Positions 31,525 through 42,812 are shown, counted from the first letter of the stretch. The stretch is 53,868 nucleotides of DNA from Zygnema cylindricum (GCA_037447655.1 JBBHKE010002208.1:125869-179736); one strand, 5' to 3'. The notes: generated by a model not told the origin, from the sequence alone. Made by a program: numbers and translations.

Positions 31525-34192
31525 TTACCTGCAAATTTAATTTAAACAAATGAGATCAAAAAAAGATAGGAGACATTCTTCACGAGTTGACCAAAAACAA
31601 AAGCCAAAATTTTACTTTTAGCTTAAAACAGAAAAAACAAGGGAATTTGAGTTTAAGAAGCTTCTCAGATTGGGTCAACTAAGTATTAATTTTGTCCAAA
31701 ACGGGTACAAAGCTAAAATGAAAACCAAGGAATCCACAAAAAAAGGAATCTGGAACATTTTGCCTGAAAATGTTGTGAGAGTTTATACAATAAATTATCC
31801 GGAAAGTTATGAAGGACTAAACAAAAATAAAATAAACTGGAAATAAATGCCTCAGAAAAAGTGTCATAAAAAGTTTCTCTAAACTCACAATTCTCCAAAA
31901 AAGTTCAAAAAAAGTTCACAAAACATCCATCAAATGTTTTAAAATGATCAATAGAGTTTATCACACCTTCAAATGTCCGAAAAGATGTCCAAAAAAAGTC
32001 TCAAAATGTTCACTAAATCACTACAAATCTCCAAATACGTCCAAAATATCCAAAATATGCCCGAAAATATCCGAATACATTGTCCAAAAAGGTAAAAAAA
32101 AGACTCAGAACATTCAAAAAAAGACACATACGACACATACCATTCAAAAAAAGACACATAACATTCAACAAAGAGAGATAAAAACGGGTTGATAAGAGGT
32201 ACAATGGAGGAAGAAACGGCAATAAGTGTACCTGACGCGAATAGTTCCCGACATTTGGGAGGGATATTTGAAGCAGCGGAACTGGAAGACACCTGGCTTC
32301 GTAAAGTTGTGTTTGTAGATAAAGTTGAGTTTTTTTACCACCTTGGAACCTCCGCCGGTTCCAATGAACACGCCGCGGGATCGGCCGGTTCCTGCAGATC
32401 CGTACAGAAAATCTGCCGTCAGGAAATTAAAAAAGATTCGTACAGATTGAAGATTCGTACGGAATTAGATTTTCCGGCAGCGCGAATCTTAAGATTCAAA
32501 AGTTTTCCGGCAGCCGCCGAAAAAGGTTCGCGTATCGCTAATCAGGGTGGAATGAATAGGTCTAAAAGTGCGAGAATTCGTGCGAGCGCATATTTTACGG
32601 AATTGTACGTTTTAATACGAATTTGTACGAAATTGTGCGTGGATTTGTGCGCGGATTTGCGCGAATTTCTGCCGATCTGTGCGGATACGACAATTAAAAA
32701 GTACGAGTTTACCGGTATATCGTTTGCACGCGTTTTTCGCACTATTAATTTGTGAGTGCGTATTTTTTTATCAAACTTTAAGTTAGCGATCTCCCTGCGC
32801 ACAAATCCGACAACGTATCAAAAATCTCTGTTCTGACAAAAATATCTCCCTAAAAAATAAGGCGGATAAGGCGGAAGTTTTGTTCTCAGACAAAACGACA
32901 AAACAAAAGGACATCTCAACTTCAATTTTTTTGTTTGAAAAGTTGTACGGAAGAAATGTCGTATGGAAGGAATGTTGTACGGAAGGAAAGCTGTACGGAA
33001 GAAAAAATCGAGTAATGGAAAAAAATAAAGTTGAAAAATAATGAGATTTTGTCGTGAGGGAAGAGAAGGGAGGGTGGAAGGGGGGGAGGGGGGAAGAGAA
33101 GGGAGGGTGAAGGGGGGGGAGGGGGGAAGAAAAGGGAGAGTGGAGGAGGGAGAGGGGGGAAGTGAAGGGAGGGAAGTGGGTAATGAAAAGTGGGAGAGAG
33201 AGAGAAGAGTAGGGGGGAAGAGGGGGAGAAAAGGGAAGAGTGGGGGAGGTAGAGAGATTAGGGGAGAGTGGGAGAGAGGGAAAACAGGGAATTAAAAAAA
33301 AAAAGTTAAATTCCAACAACAAGCACAACTAAAAAGACTCAATTAAAAAAATAATCAATTCAAACAAAAACTGAATTTTAAGAACGCACTAAATAAACCA
33401 TGATATAAAAAAAACAGGAAAAAAAAAAAAATCTAAAAGGAAAATTTTCATTGGAAATTAAAAATTTAAAAGATTTCCCACTCAACAAAATATTAATTAC
33501 AAAAAAAAAAAAAAAAAGCGTCAACTGATTGACGCCAAAAATGTAAAAAAAAAAAAAAAATTGAAACGGAAGACTGCGATCTAACTCACAATTACAAAAA
33601 ATACATATATAAACAAATAAAATTCGGAAAAAAATAAATAAATACAACCGTACCAAACGCACGAAATAAAAGAAAAGACAAACAAAAAAAAAAAAACCCA
33701 AAAGGGGAAAAATCCACCCGAATATAATCCCCAGAATCCGACGAACTGACAATCGTCGCCGATCTGTCCGCCTGACGTCATCAAGCCTCGCGCTAACGTC
33801 ATCAAGCATCACTCCGACGTCATCAAGCCCCTCACGCTGGCGTCATCAAGCCTCACGCTGACGTCATCAAGCCTCGTGCTGACTTCACCAGCCCAAAAAA
33901 AAAAGGGGGGGAAAAGCCGAACTACAAAAAGAAAGACAAAATGTCATGTCATGCTGACGTCACTGCGGCCGTCCGTACCGCTGACGGAGTGCTCCCTCTC
34001 GTCGTCCCAAATCCACTGCACCACCGTGTTCCGCGAAACGGTGGTGCTGATCTTCGTCGGAACCTTCCAGGAGAACGTCTGCTGTTTGGCCTCTGCCACG
34101 TGGCACGCCATCATGAAGGCGGCGAATACGACAAGAGGAACGACGACCGCGAACACTCGTCGGTCCGACAGGTGGCGCATGACGCCGGCCAT
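31525..34192 (-). CDS. Small secreted cupredoxin-domain protein (three exons)
   Basis: Proposed exons: 34192-33979, 32391-32232, and 31528-31525 (one base plus TAA). Donors are GTACGG and GTACAC, acceptors CTGCAG and TTGCAG; phases match (1 and 2), giving 125 residues. Residues 1-35 are a signal peptide (VFAVVVPLVVFAAFMM core, likely cleavage after VAEA). The mature part has the cupredoxin pattern: VVQWIWDDEREHSVSG in exon 1 with the first ligand His68, and FTKPGVFQFRCFKYPSQMSG in exon 2 with Cys111 and Met118. The second ligand His of CX2HX3M is Tyr114 (codon TAT), so copper binding is probably altered. Without the second splice the protein would end about 20 residues later in a non-conserved tail. 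The ATGGCC context and pyrimidine-rich leader suit a plant gene. Family function: electron transfer or cell-wall/apoplastic roles. Confidence 0.8.
32943..33006. repeat. 16-bp tandem repeat, four copies, in intron 1
   Basis: Units TTGTACGGAAGAAATG, TCGTATGGAAGGAATG, TTGTACGGAAGGAAAG and CTGTACGGAAGAAAAA follow one another without spacers. Confidence 0.85.
33045..33295. repeat. GA-rich degenerate repeat in intron 1
   Basis: Irregular units of GGGAGGGTGGAAGGGGGGA type; on the gene strand this is a long pyrimidine tract. It yields spurious open frames of Ser, Pro and Leu on the minus strand. Confidence 0.85.
33773..33895. repeat. About 21-bp tandem repeat with TGACGTCA cores, intron 1
   Basis: Six units centred on (T)GACGTCATCAAGC at 33773, 33795, 33815, 33838, 33859 and 33880, with a further TGACGTCA at 33955. 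The core equals the bZIP/CRE-type palindrome. The array begins about 85 bases downstream of exon 1. Confidence 0.75.
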
Positions 34193-34390
34193 CGTAGCTC
34201 ACACGTGCGAGGGAGGAGAGTGGGAGGACTAGGAGGGCGAAGGAAATGTGGGAGACGGAGAGGTGAGAGGGAGAGGGAGAGGGAGAGGGGAGCGAGATGG
34301 AAGAGAGAGGGAAGGAGAAGGGAAGAGGGGAGGGGAGAGGGGAGGGAAGAGGGGAGGGCGGGGAGAGAGAGTGAGAGAGATCTGATTGAA
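34193..34390 (-). promoter_or_regulatory. Pyrimidine-rich 5' leader of the cupredoxin gene
   Basis: On the gene strand, about 170 bases of CTCTCC/CCCTCT directly precede the start codon context GCTACGATGGCC. Such tracts are common in plant 5' UTRs. No clear TATA box was assigned upstream. Confidence 0.5.
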
Positions 34391-34738
34391 AGCGTGGGAC
34401 TGACAATTATTTAATGTTTTGGTTTTACGTACGAACAATCTTGTGTCGTGGAATAAAAATATTTATATTCCATAAATCCGTACATAAAATTGATCGTCCG
34501 TACAGTCTTCATCGATGGCGGTACACAGTTTTGTCCAGCTCGGACGAAAATATTCTGAACTCGTAGATTCTGTTTTATCCGTACATATTCGTACAGTCAT
34601 TTTTAAATTTCGTACGGGTGCTTGAGGATCATCGCACGTTTATGGAAATGCGCACGAAATCTAAAGTGGATCGGAAAGAAAAAGTGTACGGACAAAAGTT
34701 TTCTCTCTTAGGGACTTTTGGCGTTTCCTGGTGGACAG
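34391..34738. other. Upstream flank of the cupredoxin gene
   Basis: AT-rich with repeated CCGTACA/CGTACGG words. No ORF or element boundaries identified; it would hold the promoter. Confidence 0.4.
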
Positions 34739-34911
34739 TACACCGTGAATTGTTATTAGTGTAGATATTTTCTCGTCTCTTAAAACATTTTTTATCCGTA
34801 CACACATTTGTCGGATTGTACATCTGACGGTTGCGATTGAAAGGTAAGACTCTCAGCTTCCGATTGGCGGTTTCAAATTGAAAATCGGACAAGCGAAAAA
34901 ATTATTAACAC
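34739..34911. mobile_element. Orphan end of a TACACCG-type DNA transposon
   Basis: TACACCGTGAATTGTTATTA at 34739 matches the terminal repeat of the neighbouring element, but no matching inverted end was found nearby. Confidence 0.45.
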
Positions 34912-36046
34912 TACACCGTGAATCGCTATTAGAGTAATGAAATAGATAGCGTAATGAAACAATTAGCGTTATTTACGCTAATTGGGAATTTCAGTTTTTT
35001 CCAAAAAAACATTTATTATAATTTATCAACTCTATTTTTTAAACTGCTTTGTAATAATTGTCGGCGCATAATATCTTCACACTAAAATATGTGCATGTAC
35101 GAAATTGTTCAAATCGTACGCCGTCGCGTTTTTGTGACATCCGAGTCAATTATCAGAGCACATTACATGCGCGCGCGTTAGCGTAAATATTTTTTCTGTA
35201 CTTTTATACTTGAAAAAGTACAAAATTATACGGATCTGACATTCCGTACACCACACTATTTAGAAGGGAACTATATTACAGTTATGAACCCTATTAGGTG
35301 GGGTACCTCAAATAACGTTCAGAAACATTTAGAATGATAAACGGTGAAGTTCCTGTTTACAGAAATTCAGACCACTCAATAATATGCCGTACATCTTATT
35401 TTGTTTTTATGCGGAAAACAACATTACAGAGTATCTTGCCAATATTCTCCAAAAGTCTGGGAGTTAACAATGACCGTTAGGATATTTTTTCGCGAAGCAT
35501 TCGCTTCGAAAATTTCTGTAATTGGTGATAAACCTCGCGAGGTACATCACCAATTACAGTAAAATTTGAGCCGCGACACGCTGGATAATGAGCATACGTG
35601 TCAAGATGGCAACCAACGGAAATCAAAAAAAATCGCACACGATATACGCATTCAAAAATCCAACAAAAAATTCAAACGAAATGTCGTAACGCACTTTCGT
35701 CACGCTATTTCTGTTAGCGTCCATTTGTCACACTATTTCTGACAACGCTCATTCGTCACGTGAAAAAACAGGAACCCCAAAAAAATGAGGTGCAAAGAGT
35801 ACAAAAGTGACCTGGTACGCACGTACATGGTACGCAAATGAAGATTTTTGGTCGGTGTTAAAATCATTGACGAATTTTAATATCCGATCTTAACTCACGT
35901 GGTACCACTTCGTTCAAATTGTAGCATTCTGTAATGTTAGCCGTACAATACAGAACGTCCTAATGGAACTTTCCATTTGGGAATTTGCCTAAAAAAACGG
36001 GGTACTTCAATTAGAGTCATGAACGCTAATAACGATTCACGGTGTA
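34912..36046. mobile_element. TACACCG-type DNA transposon 1 (1.13 kb, non-autonomous)
   Basis: Terminal inverted repeats TACACCGTGAATCGCTATTA and TAATAACGATTCACGGTGTA. No transposase ORF. Internal CCGTACACCACACTATTTAG (about 35247-35266) is shared with the other members. It contains a 44-bp near-perfect palindrome at 35516-35559. Confidence 0.75.
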
Positions 36047-36047
36047 C

Positions 36048-36587
36048 TACACCGCGCATCATTATTAGTGACAAAGTTTAAATAGTGTGGAAGTAAATAT
36101 ACCGTCATTGACGCTAATTAAGAATTTAAAAAAAAAAAAAAAAGGTGTATTCTAATTTCGGCGTTTATGCTAATTTGGGAACAGCAAAAATGGAATATTC
36201 GTCGTACGGTTATATACATTAATATATGTATCCGTACAAATTTTTAAAAATCGTACGCCGTCGTGAAATTTAACATTCGTACATGTAAGACTAATTTACG
36301 TGTCAGAACAATCACGTTTTTTTAGCGCACGATCCTATGCGTGCGCGTTTGATTTAACTCATTCTTTGTAAAATTTTCACTTGAAAAGGAACATTTATGT
36401 ACGGTCTGACATCGATCGTACACCACACTATTTAGATATTATTGTAATTCGTCCTTTACGCTATTTTGTACGGTACTTTAATTAAGGTCAAGGAAAAATT
36501 AAAATCATGTATCCTATTTGAGGAAAAAAATCAAAATTTTAAGAACCCAAACTAGTGTCACTGACACTAATAACGATGCGCGGTGTA
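36048..36587 (+). mobile_element. TACACCG-type transposon 2a
   Basis: Bounded by TACACCGCGCATCATTATTA and TAATAACGATGCGCGGTGTA. About 540 bp with no ORF. It is the inverted partner of 36621-37143. Confidence 0.8.
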
Positions 36588-36620
36588 CTGTAGCGATAAA
36601 CGGTGTACTATACTGAACCT

Positions 36621-37143
36621 TACACCGCGCATCGTTATTAGTGTCAACGACACTAATTTGGGTTATTAAAATTTTGAAATGATTTTAATTTTTCCTTGAC
36701 GTTAATTAAGGTACTTGACAAAATAGCGCAAAGGACGAATTACAATAATATCTAAATAGTGTGGTGTACGGTTGAAGTCAGACCGTGCATAAATGTACCT
36801 TTTCAAGTGAAAATTTTACAAAAAATGAGATAAATCAGACGCGCACGCATAGGATCGTGCGCTAGAAAAACGGGATTGTTCTGACACGTAAATTAGTCTT
36901 ACATGTACGGATATATATATTTCACGACGGCGTACGATTTTAAATATTTTGTACGGATACATATATTAATGTGTATAATCGTACAGAGAATATTCCATTT
37001 TTGCCGTTCCCATATTAGCATAAACGCCGAAATTAGAATACACCTTTTAAAAAAATATATATATATATATTAATTAGCGTCAATGACGGTATATTTACTT
37101 CCACACTATTTAAACTTTGACACTAATAACGATGCGCGGTGTA
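36621..37143 (-). mobile_element. TACACCG-type transposon 2b, inverted copy of 2a
   Basis: Reverse complement of 2a over its whole length with few changes, separated by a 33-base spacer that itself holds an ACGGTGTA fragment. Together they form a potential hairpin with arms over 500 bp. Its terminal TA (37142-37143) is shared with the next element. Confidence 0.8.
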
Positions 37144-37684
37144 CACCGCCAATCGCTATTAGCGTGTAGGTTTCATTAGCGTATACAAATAATTACCGTG
37201 GTGTACGCTATTTAAGAATTTGAAAATTTTGGAAAAAATCATACATTCTAATTGTTTGATTATGGTAATTTGGATCTTTGAAAAAACAAATGTCGGTCGC
37301 AAACATGCTTACACTAATATAAGTTTCCGTACAAAATCTGACAAATCGTACACAAATCGTACATTCACACGGTCGAAACGCGGCTGTCGGACGAATATGT
37401 GCGAGCGGGATTTTTTACGACCTGGTTTTTTTCCTTTTTAGAACGCACATTCTCATGCGTCCGCGATTACTAAAACTAATTTATTGTAATTTTTAACTTA
37501 AAAAGGTACATTTATGTACGGTCTGACACTGACCGTACACCACTCTATTTAAGAGACAACGTACTGAATATAACCCAAAATAGAATAAAGAAAAAAATAG
37601 AATAAACTACGCTATTTGAGAATAAAACAAAAAAAAAGCGGGACGGGATTAGCGTACACAACGCTAATAGCGATTGGCGGTGTA
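37142..37684 (+). mobile_element. TACACCG-type transposon 3a
   Basis: Ends TACACCGCCAATCGCTATTA and TAATAGCGATTGGCGGTGTA. It contains the shared core CCGTACACCACTCTATTTAA (about 37533-37552). No transposase. Confidence 0.8.
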
Positions 37685-37767
37685 GTATACTGACTCGTCG
37701 CCTTTTGTTCCGCAGATCGCACGTGTGAGTACGGAAATAGGCCCGTGCAGAATCAGCCAATAGGGAA

Positions 37768-38014
37768 TGCCAAAAATGTGCGTTTTTTTTTTCGTCTGCA
37801 AGTTTTTTTTTGGGACCGAATCTCGAAACCGACAAATAAGATTGGATATTTTTGTACTTTTTAAGTTAAGTCCCAATGGACGACAGTTATTTTTAAACTG
37901 ATATTTCCTTTTTTATTTATTTTGTTTGTTATATAATGTTTGACTATTAAGTATTTCCGTACAATGCTGCAGTACCTAGTTTTTTTTTCGGGCAGCGACA
38001 TAAACCTTTTTGCT
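37768..38014. repeat. Dispersed 250-bp duplicate, copy 1
   Basis: Runs from GCCAAAAATGTGCG to GCAGCGACATAAACC. About 90 percent similar by eye to 41840-42084. Confidence 0.85.
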
Positions 38015-38057
38015 TTGTCCTTTTTTTAAATGGGAAAAGCATTGTAGTCGCCTTCGT

Positions 38058-38218
38058 CTCTGGTGACAACGAAAATTGATCGTTGAGTTTTTTTTGTAAG
38101 ATCTTGAGCCGTTGAGTGTTTTGAGTTTTGATTGGCGTCTCTGGTGACAACGATAATTGATCGTCGATTGTTTTTACGTAATATCATGAGCCGTTGAGTG
38201 ATTTGAGTTTTGATTGGC
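38058..38218. repeat. About 80-bp tandem duplication
   Basis: Two copies of GTCTCTGGTGACAACG...GAGCCGTTGAGTG..TTTGAGTTTTGATTGGC (start about 38058 and 38138). Confidence 0.85.
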
Positions 38219-38320
38219 TTTGTCGTGTTCCATTTTGATGTAATGAAAAGAGACACGTGGTACAATTCTATTTGTTGTATTTCGCGTGGTTGTAGTGGTA
38301 GGCCAAACAAAATCGACGTC

Positions 38321-38556
38321 ACGCCAAAATGTCGTGATATCAATACTGGTTGAGTAACGTACAGTATCGTACTTTAAAATTTTGCGCGTGCGATCCGGGA
38401 CATCACGCCAAGTTGTCGTTTTGTCAATATCCGTACACGCCAAAATGTCGTGTTATCGATACCGGCTAAGTAATGTACAGTATCGTACTTTTGATTTTTG
38501 CGCGTGCGATCCCGTCACATCACGCCACGTTGTCGTGTTCTCAATATCCGTACACT
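38321..38556. repeat. About 115-bp tandem duplication
   Basis: Two copies of a segment with GCCAAAATGTCGTG, GTACAGTATCGTACTTT, GCGCGTGCGATCC and CAATATCCGTACAC. The last part recurs at 39744-39782. Confidence 0.8.
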
Positions 38557-38776
38557 ACACCGCCAATCGCTATTACCGTTGTGTACGCTAATTCCGTCCC
38601 GCTTTTATATTTTTTAATTCTCATATAGAATTATCCATACTATTTAAATATAGCCCTAATTCCTAATTAGAGTAAACGATTTCTTCGAAAATTTCCAAAT
38701 TCCCAATTAGCGTAAACCACGCTAATTATTCGTATACGCTTAAAAAACTTCTATGCTAATAGCGATTGGCGGTGTA
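38556..38776 (-). mobile_element. 221-bp MITE derived from transposon 3a
   Basis: Same ends as 3a (TACACCGCCAATCGCTATTA and its complement) with most of the interior deleted. Its left end matches the right end of 3a, so it lies in the opposite orientation. Confidence 0.82.
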
Positions 38777-38786
38777 CTGTTATTTC

Positions 38787-39681
38787 TAGTGTTGTGTATC
38801 GGTAGAAAACTTATCGCGATAACACAGATACCGATAGTTATCGGTTATCGAACGGTCAGAGATTCCGATATATCAGTCTAGGACTAACAAATTCCATATC
38901 GGCGATAACTTAAAAAATATATAGTATGCATACAATAGTACTTTATAACATACTGTATTATTTTATTGATTTTATATAGCGTGGCATGCCACGTATGAAA
39001 ATATGTTCCGTTACAGTTTAACTGGAATTTATTACGGTACACGCCGCACATAAACGTTGGCCGGTTAACTGAACAAAAATTTTACGACGACGTACGGAAA
39101 TTTACTAAAAAACTGGTAAACATGGAACTGGAAAAGGACGGCGGACACAAAAGTACAACGGACGCAAAATAACATTCTGCGCGCCGCCGGAATCGAACGG
39201 ACGACTTGGAATGAGAAAACACGAACGGACGGGCCAGCGTGAGCGCCGGCATCCCGGAATGGCTCTTTTGGCAGCTTTCGCCAAAAAAGCCGACAGATTG
39301 ACACGTGGCAGGTCCTCAGTGGATCTCAAGGAATTAAGGGACAAAGCCATGGCGTCGGATGTGAAAGGTACATCGTTTTTACTGGATCTGTATCAAAATC
39401 GTACATATTTCATGGCGGCTACGCTACTTTCTATGCTTGTACACATCCGGAGAATATGATGTACAGTTGAGTGTACAGACCGTACATTAATCTGTACGGT
39501 CCGTACAATTATCGCCGATAATTATCGTTACCGACATTATCGCCGATAAGTACCCGATATTATCGGCTACTTATCGGCGATAAGACCGATGTCGATATAT
39601 CGTACCAATATATCGATTATCGGATACCTAAAAAAAGGCCCATATCGGTTATTGGCAAATCCTTACCGATACACAACACTA
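38787..39681. mobile_element. hAT-like non-autonomous transposon 1
   Basis: Terminal inverted repeats TAGTGTTGTGTATCGGTA and TACCGATACACAACACTA. Flanks GTTATTTC (38779-38786) and GTTATTTT (39682-39689) form an 8-bp target duplication with one change. The ends are rich in CGATA/TATCG. An 82-codon frame inside (39211-39459) shows no known domain. Confidence 0.8.
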
Positions 39682-39782
39682 GTTATTTTAGTGTTGGCGT
39701 GACGTACGATGTGTCGTTTAATGTATACCGGTACAGAAACGTCACATCACGCCACGTTGTCGTGTTTATAATATCCGTACAC

Positions 39783-40462
39783 TACACAGCGAATCGTAGT
39801 TAGAGTAGATAACGCTAATTCGGTCGCCCTAAATTTCAACTCTATCACGTTAAATAGAGTAAATGATTCGATTTTTTTCATTATACTATTTAAGGTAAAG
39901 TTTAATTAGCGTAAAAAAATCTAATATAGGTTCGTTTTAAATAGTGTGGAGTAAGGACAACGTCTTACTGTGCAAAATTGTACTTTTATAAGTAAAAAGG
40001 TAAAAATAATAATTTAATAGAATCGCGCTCAAATTGCACTAAACCAAAAAAATAAATCGCATCGAAAAAAATCCATTCGCATAGCTCCGTCTGTCGACAA
40101 CATTATCGTCCGTGTGAACATTTACATGAGTTTACATGTGAAAAGTTTATAGTTAAACGACAACAATATGAGTTGAGACAAAGAGTATATATATATATAT
40201 ATATGAGACAAATAGTACTAACGTCATAATAACGTCAAAATATACGGACTAACAGTTTTTGTATGTCTACATAATTTGGTGTTCATAATTACAACACGGA
40301 TAATTATTGCCGACATAACCTAATATAGATTACATAAATAAATTAGAGTAACTTCCTCTGTTAAAATACTCTATCACAATAATAAGCGTTTATAACTCCA
40401 AAAAAAAAATTAAATTTTTTTACTCTTATTTTTTCTTTACTCTAATTACGATTCGCGGTGTA
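39783..40462. mobile_element. TACACCG-type transposon 4
   Basis: Ends TACACAGCGAATCGTAGTTA and TAATTACGATTCGCGGTGTA, 680 bp, no ORF. It shares TTTTAAATAGTGTGGAGTA (about 39932-39950) with transposon 5. Confidence 0.75.
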
Positions 40463-40977
40463 CCGTAATTTCTATGTCGGCGTCACATACGATGTTCGTA
40501 TATGGTACGCATTGTACTATCGCATTGTACATAGTAAAGACCATGACAATGCCGAGTGGATGGTTTAATTCGCGTTTCGTTCATGTAGGGGGTTTGTTTA
40601 AGCGTAAAAGTTTCACATTGATTTGAGCATTTGATCTCAATCTACTGAACGATATGAATGAATAAACTTAATATATCAGGTAGTATTAAATATTTTAATG
40701 TTAAATCTAAAATACACATCAAACCTTTAGCATTATTCAACAATTATTCGTTTCAACAAAATACTAATGGTTTTTGTTTATTTTATATTAAGGTGTTGCA
40801 TTTATATATATTACATTTTTTTTGTATCAATACATAAAATCACAAAAAAATAAAACAAAAAAAAATTAACAAAACAAATAACCACAATATAACCTTGATC
40901 ACATAAAAAAAACGCAAAAAACAAATGTAAACATAACAAAGATATTAATAAGATAAAAAAACATCAGACTTAACTAG
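40463..40977. other. AT-rich region without recognisable features
   Basis: A/T runs and no ORF; nothing matching the flanking families was seen. Confidence 0.5.
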
Positions 40978-41520
40978 GATTCAACCAACTTAGTCTAAAG
41001 ACCCAAAAGGTTGGAACAACATCATTATCAGCTCGATGGTTGACTAACACTACAAACACGTATTTTCTTTTATATTTTTTTATAGTTAGAGTATGTTGAT
41101 TACTTTAAGTAATTTTGTTTGGTTTTCCATCAAGCACCTTGGTCGAAGACCCAAATGGTTGCATAAACATCATTATCAGCTCAAAGGCTGACTAACGTCA
41201 CAATCACATATTATTTATTTATTTTTGTTGTTTGTTATAGTAGATTGTTTATTTTGAGTACTTTGTTTTTATTTTTCTTTTTTGGTGATCAACCAACTTA
41301 ATCCTAAGACTTAGAAGGTTGCATAAACATCACTATCAGCTCGGAGGCTGACCAACATTACAAACACTTGTTTTCATTCATTATATTTGTTTGTTAGATT
41401 GCATTGTTACTTTGAATGTTTTTTTTTTGTTTTTTCGATCAACCAACTTAGTCAAAGACTAAGAAAGTTGTTGAACATCATTATCAGCTCAAAGGCTAAC
41501 TAACACTACAAACATTGGTA
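40978..41520. repeat. About 150-bp tandem repeat, four copies, with conserved hairpins
   Basis: Conserved blocks at 40978-41058, 41127-41208, 41286-41367 and 41437-41516, separated by variable T-rich sequence. Each block has CAACCAACTTAGTC, AAGGTTG, and ACATCATTATCAGCTC followed by GGCTGACTAACACTACAAAC. TCAGC/GCTGA and CAACC/GGTTG can pair within a block. Confidence 0.8.
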
Positions 41521-41649
41521 TATATTTTTATTTTTTAAATACAACACAAATACTTGACTACTTTGTTTCGTTGAAACTTGATTACTTTGTTTTTTTTTTT
41601 TTAAATACAACACAAATACTTTGAATACTTTGTTATTGTGATACTTTGA

Positions 41650-41698
41650 TTACATCATCATCATTATCACCATCATCATCATCTTCATCGTCATCATC

Positions 41699-41731
<33 letters not shown>

Positions 41732-41778
41732 GTCATCAGCGTCGTCAACATCATCATCATCATAACATCATCATCAAC

Positions 41779-41810
<32 letters not shown>

Positions 41811-41846
41811 CATTACATCATCATCATCATCATTACATCTGAGTGC
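41650..41846. repeat. (CAT)n microsatellite
   Basis: Nearly continuous CAT/ATC triplets with occasional CGT, CTT and AACAT interruptions. Confidence 0.97.
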
Positions 41847-42084
41847 CAAAAATGTGCGTTTTTTTTTCGTCTGCAAGTTTTATTTTGGGACCGAATTTGG
41901 AAACTGACAAATAAGATTGGATATTTTTGTACTTTTTAAGTTAGGTCCCAATGGATGACATTTTTTGAAACTGATATTTTATTTTTTATTTATTTTGTTT
42001 GTTATATAATGTTTGACTATTAAGTATTTTCGTAGAATGTTGCAGTACCTGGTTTTTTTTTTCGGGCAGCGACATAAACCTTTT
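41840..42084. repeat. Dispersed 250-bp duplicate, copy 2
   Basis: Second copy of 37768-38014, directly after the CAT microsatellite, in the same orientation. Confidence 0.85.
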
Positions 42085-42738
42085 TTTTTAGGTGCCTTAA
42101 AACAATAGTTCAACAGAAGGTCACCGTACGCCCATACAATATGCCTATTTTACGCAAAACATACAATATGCCCTTAAGACCCACATTGTATTGGCCGCAA
42201 AATGAAATAAAATAGGAACAGGGTTGAGTTGCACATTGATCGATAGAGAATTAAACGTCATGTCTAAATTTTGAAAAACATTCGGACAAAAAAACATTTT
42301 TCCGTGAGTTTTGAGGTAATTTAATTTAAACCGTCAAATTTGGACGATCGGACGGTCGCTGATCAAATTAGCGATCTAAGAAGATCACATGAAAATCCCT
42401 TTACACAACTTACGATAGGACTTACGTCCGCGGTTTTTTTTTTTTTTCCGGGATTTTTTTTCTCGCGGAATGTCATCCTATGCCGTGTGAGTTCGCTAAA
42501 AAGTTCATCCGGCGGCGTGCGCTGTACTATGATCATACGTCATATTCGTACGTTCGTACAGAGGTGTGCACAACGCACACACATACTGTATGCCTCATGT
42601 GCGCGAGTTTTGTGCCAAGTTTTGAGCGCCTACCAAACGCCTACCATAAAATCGCCTACTTTTGAACTATGCTTAGACAGTTAAAAGTCTTCAACAATTC
42701 AAATTAGGGATTTTAGGGTTTTCCTAAATTGTTATAGG
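42085..42738. other. Region without assigned features
   Basis: Frames of 61-114 codons here have no recognisable domain and unconvincing composition. Nothing supported. Confidence 0.5.
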
Positions 42739-42781
42739 TAGTGTTGGGTATCGAGGACCGTTTGCCGATATTTGATATATA

Positions 42782-42812
<31 letters not shown>

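Noticed and set aside
32189-32755. 188-codon plus-strand frame
   Set aside because: It is antisense to cupredoxin exon 2, which has the recognisable domain; no motif in the plus frame.
32783-33328. 181-codon minus-strand frame rich in Ser, Pro and Leu
   Set aside because: Product of the GA-rich repeat in intron 1.
33960-34406. 148-codon minus-strand frame
   Set aside because: Reads the pyrimidine-rich 5' leader and exon 1 in the wrong frame.
39211-39459. 82-codon frame inside hAT-like element 1
   Set aside because: No transposase motif (no hAT C-terminal domain) and GC content alone explains the open frame.
42340-42684. 114-codon frame as a host gene
   Set aside because: Phe-run and low-complexity content, no introns or domain recognisable.
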